A DNA stretch of 11,329 nt from Campylobacter sp. (GTDB taxonomy: Bacteria > Campylobacterota > Campylobacteria > Campylobacterales > Campylobacteraceae), in assembly GCA_017506845.1 (NCBI GenBank), contig JAFVMP010000128.1:1-11329 (forward strand), read 5' to 3'. Positions 7,535-11,329 of the stretch are shown in pieces. How positions within the stretch are numbered: position 1 is the first letter of the stretch; every line of letters begins with the position of its first letter. The notes beneath the pieces were generated by a model. It had not been told where the DNA came from, did not search any database, and saw nothing but the letters and a program-made list of their open reading frames with translations. A program made the translations under genes and the position numbers.

Positions 7535-7768
7535 ATGGCAATATTTGACGAAGTTAGAGATGTTGTAGTAGAACAACTAAGTGTTGCAGCTGACGCAGTA
7601 AAAATGGAGTCAAAAATAATTGAAGATCTAGGTGCTGATTCACTAGATGTTGTTGAGCTTGTTATGGCTTTAGAAGAAAAATTTGATGTTGAAATTCCAG
7701 ATAGCGAAGCTGAAAAATTAATTAGCATTGCTGATGTTGTAAATTATGTTGAAGGTTTAAAAAAATAA
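7535..7768 (+). CDS. acpP: Acyl carrier protein
   Basis: A small acidic four-helix protein that carries growing acyl chains on a phosphopantetheine arm. Seen: 77 residues with the attachment serine Ser36 in [12 protein letters not shown] and the following acidic recognition helix ([20 protein letters not shown]), a close match to bacterial fatty acid ACPs. AGGAGA precedes the ATG at ideal distance, a strong ribosome binding site in keeping with an abundant protein. It sits between fabG and fabF, both of which act on its acyl forms. Confidence 0.97.
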   Translation: MAIFDEVRDVVVEQLSVAADAVKMESKIIEDLGADSLDVVELVMALEEKFDVEIPDSEAEKLISIADVVNYVEGLKK

Positions 7769-7810
7769 TTAACCATAATGGTTGAAATTTAAATTTTAGG
7801 AGAAGTAGCA

Positions 7811-9022
7811 TTGAAAAGAGTGGTAGTAACTGGTTTAGGCATGATAAATGCACTAGGTCTTGATAAAGATATATCTTTTAAAAATATTTGCGATGGCAAA
7901 ACAGGAGTAAAAAAGATAACTCTATTTGATGCTACTGATTTTCCTGTACAAATAGCAGCTCAAATAGATGATTTTGATCCAGCTACTGTAATGGAAGCAA
8001 AAGAGATAAAAAAGGCAGATAGATTTATTCATTTAGGCTTAAAAGCTGCTAATGACGCAATGATAGATGCAAATTTTGGGGAATTTGACCCAAATGAATT
8101 TGGTGTTAGCTCAGCAGCTGGTATCGGCGGCTTGCCTAATATAGAGAAAAACTCCAATATATGCTTAGAAAAAGGCCCTAAAAAAATATCTCCATTTTTT
8201 ATCCCTTCTGCACTTGTAAATATGCTAGGTGGATTAGTAAGCATAGCTCACAATCTAAAAGGTCCAAACTTATCAAGCGTAACAGCCTGCGCTGCATCTA
8301 CTCATGCCATATGCGAAGCAGCCAAAAGCATTATGATAGGCGAGACAAAGGCTATGCTAGTAATCGGCGCTGAATCTGCAATTTGCCCTGTTGGGATCGG
8401 CGGATTTGCCGCAATGAAAGCACTATCTACAAGAAACGATGATCCAGCGGCTGCATCAAGACCATTTGATGCAAACAGAGATGGCTTTGTAATGGGAGAA
8501 GGTGCTGGCGCACTAGTTCTAGAAGAGTATGAAAGCGCAATAGCTAGAGGTGTAAAAATCTATGCTGAAGTAGCAGGATTTGGAGAGAGTGGCGATGCTC
8601 ATCATATCACAAGCCCAAGTCAAGATGGCCCACAAAGAGCTATGAGTAAAGCTTTAGCGATGGCTGGTAATATCAAAATTGACTACATCAACGCTCATGG
8701 TACATCAACATCAGCAAACGATGCCAATGAAACTGCAGCTATAAAAGCAGTATTTAAAGACAATATTCCAGCAATTAGCTCTACAAAAGGTCAAACAGGT
8801 CACTGTCTTGGTGCAGCTGGTGCGATTGAGGCAGTTATAGCTATTATGGCAATGGATCAAGGCATTATCCCGCCAACAATTAATCAAACAGATAGAGCGC
8901 CTGAATGCGATCTAGACTATACTCCAAATAGTGCTAGAAATTGTGAACTAAATGCTGTAATGAGTAACTCATTTGGCTTTGGCGGTACAAATGGTTCAGT
9001 AATATTTAAAAGGCTAAAATAA
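7811..9022 (+). CDS. fabF: 3-oxoacyl-[acyl-carrier-protein] synthase II FabF
   Basis: A condensing enzyme that joins malonyl-ACP to acyl-ACP in chain elongation. Seen in 403 residues: the thiolase-fold active-site Cys160 in TACAAS, His296 in [14 protein letters not shown], Lys326 and His331 in [13 protein letters not shown], and the C-terminal NSFGFGGTN loop. The Cys-His-His triad and length fit FabF (KAS II) rather than FabH. The start is TTG, supported by AGGAGA seven bases upstream and by the normal [10 protein letters not shown] beginning. In the 42-bp gap from acpP a small dyad, AACCAT/ATGGTT around 7771-7783, could form a weak hairpin. That might lower fabF expression relative to acpP, but this is speculative. 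The stop codon overlaps the accA start by one base. Confidence 0.96.
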   Translation: MKRVVVTGLGMINALGLDKDISFKNICDGKTGVKKITLFDATDFPVQIAAQIDDFDPATVMEAKEIKKADRFIHLGLKAANDAMIDANFGEFDPNEFGVSSAAGIGGLPNIEKNSNICLEKGPKKISPFFIPSALVNMLGGLVSIAHNLKGPNLSSVTACAASTHAICEAAKSIMIGETKAMLVIGAESAICPVGIGGFAAMKALSTRNDDPAAASRPFDANRDGFVMGEGAGALVLEEYESAIARGVKIYAEVAGFGESGDAHHITSPSQDGPQRAMSKALAMAGNIKIDYINAHGTSTSANDANETAAIKAVFKDNIPAISSTKGQTGHCLGAAGAIEAVIAIMAMDQGIIPPTINQTDRAPECDLDYTPNSARNCELNAVMSNSFGFGGTNGSVIFKRLK

Positions 9023-9954
9023 TGGCTAGCTATCTTGATTTTGAAAAAGGCATTCAACAAATTGATGAAGATATAGCCAATGCTAAGATTAAAGGCGATG
9101 AACATGCTATTGAGATCCTAAGCAGAAATTTAGAAAAAGAGATAGCAAAAACATATAAAAATTTAAATGAATTTCAACGCCTAAATTTAGCTAGACACCC
9201 AGATCGCCCTTATGCGCTTGATTACATAAGAGCGTTACTGACTGATAGCTATGAAATTCATGGCGATAGAGCCTATGCAGATGATCCGTCTATTGTTTGT
9301 TATAGTGGATACATAGGCAATAAAAAGGTTATAGTAATCGCAGAACAAAAAGGTCGTGGAACCAAATATAAAATTATGAGAAACTTTGGTATGCCTCATC
9401 CTGAAGGGTATAGAAAAGCTCTTCGTGTGGCTAGACTAGCTGAGAAATTTGAAATTCCAGTTATATTTTTTATTGATACTCCAGGTGCATATCCAGGCGT
9501 AGGCGCTGAAGAGCGCGGTCAAAGCGAGGCAATTGCTAGAAACCTATTTGAACTTAGTGAGCTTAAAACTCGCACTATTGCTATAGTAATTGGCGAAGGT
9601 GGAAGTGGCGGTGCTTTAGCTATTGGCGTAGCTGATAGACTAGCGATGATGAGAAACTCTGTATTTTCTGTTATCTCTCCAGAAGGTTGTGCGGCAATTT
9701 TATGGAATGACCCTAGTAAAAGCGAAGCCGCTACAAAAGCTATGAAAATCACAGCTGATGACCTAAAAGAGCTAAATTTAATCGATGATGTTATTGATGA
9801 ACCAGTTATGGGAGCGCATAGAGATAGAGATGGCGCTATAGCTGCCGTTGGTGAGTATATCAGAACTCAGCTAGAAGAGCTTGAGAGTCTATCAATTGAT
9901 GAAGTAGTAAGTGCTAGAATGGAAAAAATACTTTCTATTGGAGCTTATGAATAG
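9022..9954 (+). CDS. accA: Acetyl-CoA carboxylase carboxyltransferase subunit alpha
   Basis: The alpha subunit of the carboxyltransferase that moves CO2 from biotin to acetyl-CoA to give malonyl-CoA, the committed step of fatty acid synthesis; it works with AccD, which is not in this window. Seen in 310 residues: an N-terminal helical part with NLARHPDRP (55-63), YEIHGDR near 78-83, and the crotonase-fold core with [17 protein letters not shown] (151-167), the oxyanion-forming [12 protein letters not shown] (191-202) and [13 protein letters not shown] (216-228). Length matches the family (about 319 in E. coli). Its ATG overlaps the fabF stop (TAATG), with AAGG inside fabF, so translation is probably coupled. 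It is the last gene of the series. Confidence 0.96.
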   Translation: MASYLDFEKGIQQIDEDIANAKIKGDEHAIEILSRNLEKEIAKTYKNLNEFQRLNLARHPDRPYALDYIRALLTDSYEIHGDRAYADDPSIVCYSGYIGNKKVIVIAEQKGRGTKYKIMRNFGMPHPEGYRKALRVARLAEKFEIPVIFFIDTPGAYPGVGAEERGQSEAIARNLFELSELKTRTIAIVIGEGGSGGALAIGVADRLAMMRNSVFSVISPEGCAAILWNDPSKSEAATKAMKITADDLKELNLIDDVIDEPVMGAHRDRDGAIAAVGEYIRTQLEELESLSIDEVVSARMEKILSIGAYE

Positions 9955-9956
9955 TT

Positions 9957-9976
9957 TTAAACTTGGCCAAGTTTAA
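9957..9976. repeat. 20-bp palindrome after accA
   Basis: TTAAACTTGG is followed by its exact complement, two bases after the accA stop codon. A near-copy of its core (AAATTTGGCTAA) follows at 9981-9992. It may be the 3' hairpin of the fatty acid operon, but it has little GC and no T run right behind it; the T-rich stretch at 10007-10028 is some 30 bases further on. The 110-bp gap to the convergent HTH gene holds nothing else clear. Confidence 0.45.
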
Positions 9977-10064
9977 TATAAATTTGGCTAAATCTTTACT
10001 AGCAATTTATTTTTTTAATTTTTATTTATCTATTGTCTTAGGCTATGCAAATTTAATCAAACAA

Positions 10065-10334
10065 TTATTCTGCTACACTCATATCAATTATATCTTGAAC
10101 ACCATCTAAAAGCTCTATTAATGGCACATTTAAAATTATAGATATTTGAAATAAATGAGTAATATTAAAATGTGCCCCATTTAGGCAAATTTCAGCAAAA
10201 CTAACCAAACTAACAGATTTATATCCCATCTCTAAAGATAAAGCTAATTGTGAAATTTTGCGCTCTTTTCTTGCTTTTGCTATATTTTTACCTATTCTCT
10301 TATAAGCTTCTAAAATTTGTTCCTCACTAAGCAT
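10065..10334 (-). CDS. Small HTH (XRE/Cro-CI type) transcriptional regulator
   Basis: A protein of 89 residues (from the ATG at 10334). Seen: an N-terminal helix (LSEEQILEAYKRIGKNIAKARKERK) and an XRE-like helix-turn-helix (ISQLALSLEMGYKSVSLVSFAEICLN), then a helix HFNITHLFQISIILNVPLIELL that resembles the last helices of Cro/CI domains. No separate ligand or oligomerization domain is seen. An in-frame ATG at 10349 lacks a ribosome binding site, whereas AAGG sits six bases before 10334, so the shorter form is preferred. The gene is divergent from an outer-membrane protein gene, with paired palindromes between them, one overlapping its own translation start region. Inferred role: autoregulated repressor that also controls the neighbour. 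The inducing signal is unknown. Confidence 0.75.
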   Translation of the reverse strand: MLSEEQILEAYKRIGKNIAKARKERKISQLALSLEMGYKSVSLVSFAEICLNGAHFNITHLFQISIILNVPLIELLDGVQDIIDMSVAE

Positions 10335-10340
10335 AAAACA

Positions 10341-10358
10341 CCTTATCATAATAAGTTG
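10341..10358. promoter_or_regulatory. Operator candidate O1 (HTH gene side)
   Basis: The 18-bp sequence CCTTATCATAATAAGTTG contains the near-palindrome CTTATCATAATAAG. It is the inverted copy, with one mismatch, of the site at 10392-10409. It covers the ribosome binding site of the HTH gene and begins at the predicted transcription start from the minus-strand box at 10370-10365. Confidence 0.6.
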
Positions 10359-10364
10359 TTTTTA

Positions 10365-10370
10365 ATAATA
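10365..10370 (-). promoter_or_regulatory. Candidate -10 box of the HTH gene
   Basis: The minus strand reads TATTAT, placing transcription start near 10358, at the edge of operator candidate O1. The stretch is very AT-rich and other hexamers are possible, for example one overlapping the plus-strand box. Confidence 0.3.
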
Positions 10371-10376
10371 CTTAAA

Positions 10377-10384
10377 TGTATAAT
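10377..10384 (+). promoter_or_regulatory. Extended -10 promoter of the beta-barrel gene
   Basis: TGTATAAT is a perfect -10 hexamer with TG directly in front. Transcription would start near 10391, directly at operator candidate O2 and about 40 bases before the ATG. No -35 is evident. Confidence 0.6.
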
Positions 10385-10391
10385 CCTCATT

Positions 10392-10409
10392 CAACTTATT
10401 ATAATAAGG
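10392..10409. promoter_or_regulatory. Operator candidate O2 (beta-barrel gene side)
   Basis: CAACTTATTATAATAAGG holds a perfect 14-bp palindrome, CTTATTATAATAAG (10395-10408), and mirrors O1 with one mismatch. It lies at the predicted +1 of the barrel gene, where a bound protein would block initiation. In RNA it would also give a small 5' hairpin. Confidence 0.6.
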
Positions 10410-10431
10410 TAAATTAGTAAAAAGGATTACT

Positions 10432-11055
10432 ATGACAAACATAGCTAAATTTGGTTTTAAAACTTTGGTTGCTACTGCACTTTTAAGCTCGGTAGCTCAA
10501 GCTAATTTTTTAGATGATACTTATGCGGGTGTTGAAGGAGCGATTTTATCAACTAATATTGATGCATCAGATGGCTGGAGAACCGATGATCCATCAGATG
10601 TAATTGGCGAATTAAGCCTTAAATTTGGTAAAGATTTTGACATCTATAGAGTTTGGACTGGATACAGCTATAAAATGGAGTCTAGCGATAAATCTGGCGT
10701 AAATGATTCAAACTATAGCAATAATGAAATAAAATTCCAATCACATAACATCATCTTAGGAGCAGGATACACTCCATCGATTAATGATAGTTTTAAAGCT
10801 TTAATTGGAGCTTACGCTGGTGTAGCTATAACAAAAGGAGAAAGTATTGATACAGCTAATGACGGCTCAACAGAAAAAGAAGGCGATACTAAAACAGGTG
10901 GTATTTTTGGATTGAAGCTTGGCGGTATTTATGCGATAAATGATAGCAATGAGATTGAATTTGGTCTAAAAAGTGACTACACATCTACAGGTTTAGAAGG
11001 TTATAAAAATAGAATGGATTATGGTGCTTATTTAGGCTATAACTATAAATTTTAA
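10432..11055 (+). CDS. Small outer-membrane beta-barrel protein
   Basis: A 207-residue secreted protein. Seen: a Sec signal peptide (MTNIAKFGFKTLVATALLSSVAQA) with likely cleavage after Ala24. Then come about eight amphipathic, aromatic-rich strands alternating with polar Asp/Ser/Asn-rich loops, for example VIGELSLKFGK, YRVWTGYSYKM, NIILGAGYTP, FKALIGAYAGVAI, GGIFGLKLGGIYAI and MDYGAYLGYNYKF. It ends in phenylalanine, the usual BAM-recognition terminus of outer-membrane barrels. Size and strand count fit small eight-stranded barrels such as the OmpA-barrel or Opa-like groups, but no named family is certain and a porin role cannot be claimed. AAGGA precedes the ATG. Its promoter carries an operator-like palindrome shared with the divergent HTH gene, and a strong hairpin ends it. 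Confidence 0.8.
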   Translation: MTNIAKFGFKTLVATALLSSVAQANFLDDTYAGVEGAILSTNIDASDGWRTDDPSDVIGELSLKFGKDFDIYRVWTGYSYKMESSDKSGVNDSNYSNNEIKFQSHNIILGAGYTPSINDSFKALIGAYAGVAITKGESIDTANDGSTEKEGDTKTGGIFGLKLGGIYAINDSNEIEFGLKSDYTSTGLEGYKNRMDYGAYLGYNYKF

Positions 11056-11060
11056 TTAAA

Positions 11061-11087
11061 TAGCCAAAGAGATTTTCTCTTTGGCTA
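11061..11087. terminator. Bidirectional hairpin terminator
   Basis: TAGCCAAAGAGA (11061-11072) and its exact complement (11076-11087) form a 12-bp stem with a three-base loop. It lies six bases after the barrel gene's stop and five bases past the convergent Sel1 gene's stop, so it can serve both. T-rich sequence flanks it on each strand but without a long uniform T run. Confidence 0.8.
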
Positions 11088-11091
11088 AAGA

Positions 11092-11329
11092 TTATCTATT
11101 TTGATTTTGCACTCTTAAATTTCTAGCTAAATCACAAGAGTTATTATCTCCATTATTACAAGCGATTTGATAGATTGTTACAGCAGTGTCAATATCTTTT
11201 GGCATACCATCGCCATGAGCAAACATATCAGCTAGCTGTTTACATGCTGGAATATACTGAAAACCATAGCAAACCATATCATAAGCAATCGCCGCACTTT
11301 TAAAATCTCCACTCTTATAAATCTCATCA
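11092..11329 (-). CDS. Sel1-repeat (Hcp-like) protein, C-terminal part, cut by window edge
   Basis: The open frame continues to the right edge without a stop, so this is the last 78 or so residues of a longer protein; the ATG at 11277 is internal. Seen: Sel1-like helical repeats, with GDFKSAAIAYDMVC...ACKQLADMFAHGDGMPKDIDTAVTIYQIAC...SCDLARNL. Cysteine pairs spaced eight or nine residues apart within each repeat match the disulfide-bridged repeats of Helicobacter cysteine-rich proteins (Hcp). Known: such proteins are often exported, and some bind or were reported to hydrolyse beta-lactams. That function cannot be inferred here, and the N-terminal signal peptide would lie outside the window. 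It is convergent with the barrel gene and shares its terminator. Confidence 0.8.
   Translation of the reverse strand, partial: DEIYKSGDFKSAAIAYDMVCYGFQYIPACKQLADMFAHGDGMPKDIDTAVTIYQIACNNGDNNSCDLARNLRVQNQNR

Noticed and set aside
7522..7728. Minus-strand serine-rich open frame opposite acpP
   Set aside because: It is the antisense reading of the acpP gene; its composition is that of a complementary-strand shadow.
8029..8244. Minus-strand open frames opposite fabF and accA (8029-8244, 8917-9105, 9519-9752)
   Set aside because: All lie opposite strongly conserved coding sequence and show no motifs of their own.
10334..10349. Upstream ATG (10349) as start of the HTH gene
   Set aside because: There is no ribosome binding site before it and it falls inside the operator palindrome; the ATG at 10334 has AAGG six bases upstream.
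1..11329. CRISPR arrays, rRNA, insertion sequences, or phase-variable G/C tracts
   Set aside because: No regularly spaced repeats, rRNA sequence, transposase frame or long G or C run was seen on either strand.

Overview
The window is AT-rich bacterial DNA that looks like a Campylobacter or a close relative in Campylobacterota. The evidence is the family-level content and order of the housekeeping genes: murD-mraY divergent from gpmI, then fabG, acpP, fabF and accA. From memory, C. jejuni has a related order with extra genes between fabG and acpP. AAGGA-type ribosome binding sites and TATAAT -10 boxes without clear -35 boxes also fit. The species cannot be fixed from the sequence alone.

Left part (1-2764): the right-hand end of an integrated element at a tRNA-Phe(GAA) gene. 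Reading leftward from the 3' end of the tRNA there is a promoter region with short repeats, then a P4-type tyrosine integrase with all catalytic residues. Only 14 bases later comes a RepA/DnaB-like P-loop ATPase (probable hexameric helicase). After its stop codon is a dense set of inverted repeats (30-179) centred on a perfect 26-bp palindrome. The element continues past the left edge, so its other end and cargo are not seen.

Core part (2764-9954): on the minus strand, mraY and murD make lipid I and UDP-MurNAc-L-Ala-D-Glu for peptidoglycan. On the plus strand, gpmI (glycolysis) is followed closely by fabG, acpP, fabF and accA, a type II fatty acid synthesis cluster: malonyl-CoA supply, acyl carrier, condensation and ketoreduction. 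Spacing is tight, with fabF and accA overlapping by one base. The 147-bp gap between mraY and gpmI holds divergent promoters.

Right part (9955-11329): a small HTH regulator (minus) is divergent from a small outer-membrane beta-barrel protein (plus). Between them lie two copies of an 18-bp sequence in inverted orientation (one mismatch), each nearly self-palindromic and each placed at the predicted transcription start of one gene. This is the clearest undescribed-looking regulatory module in the window. A strong 12-bp-stem hairpin separates the barrel gene from a convergent, partial Sel1-repeat (Hcp-like) gene that runs off the right edge.
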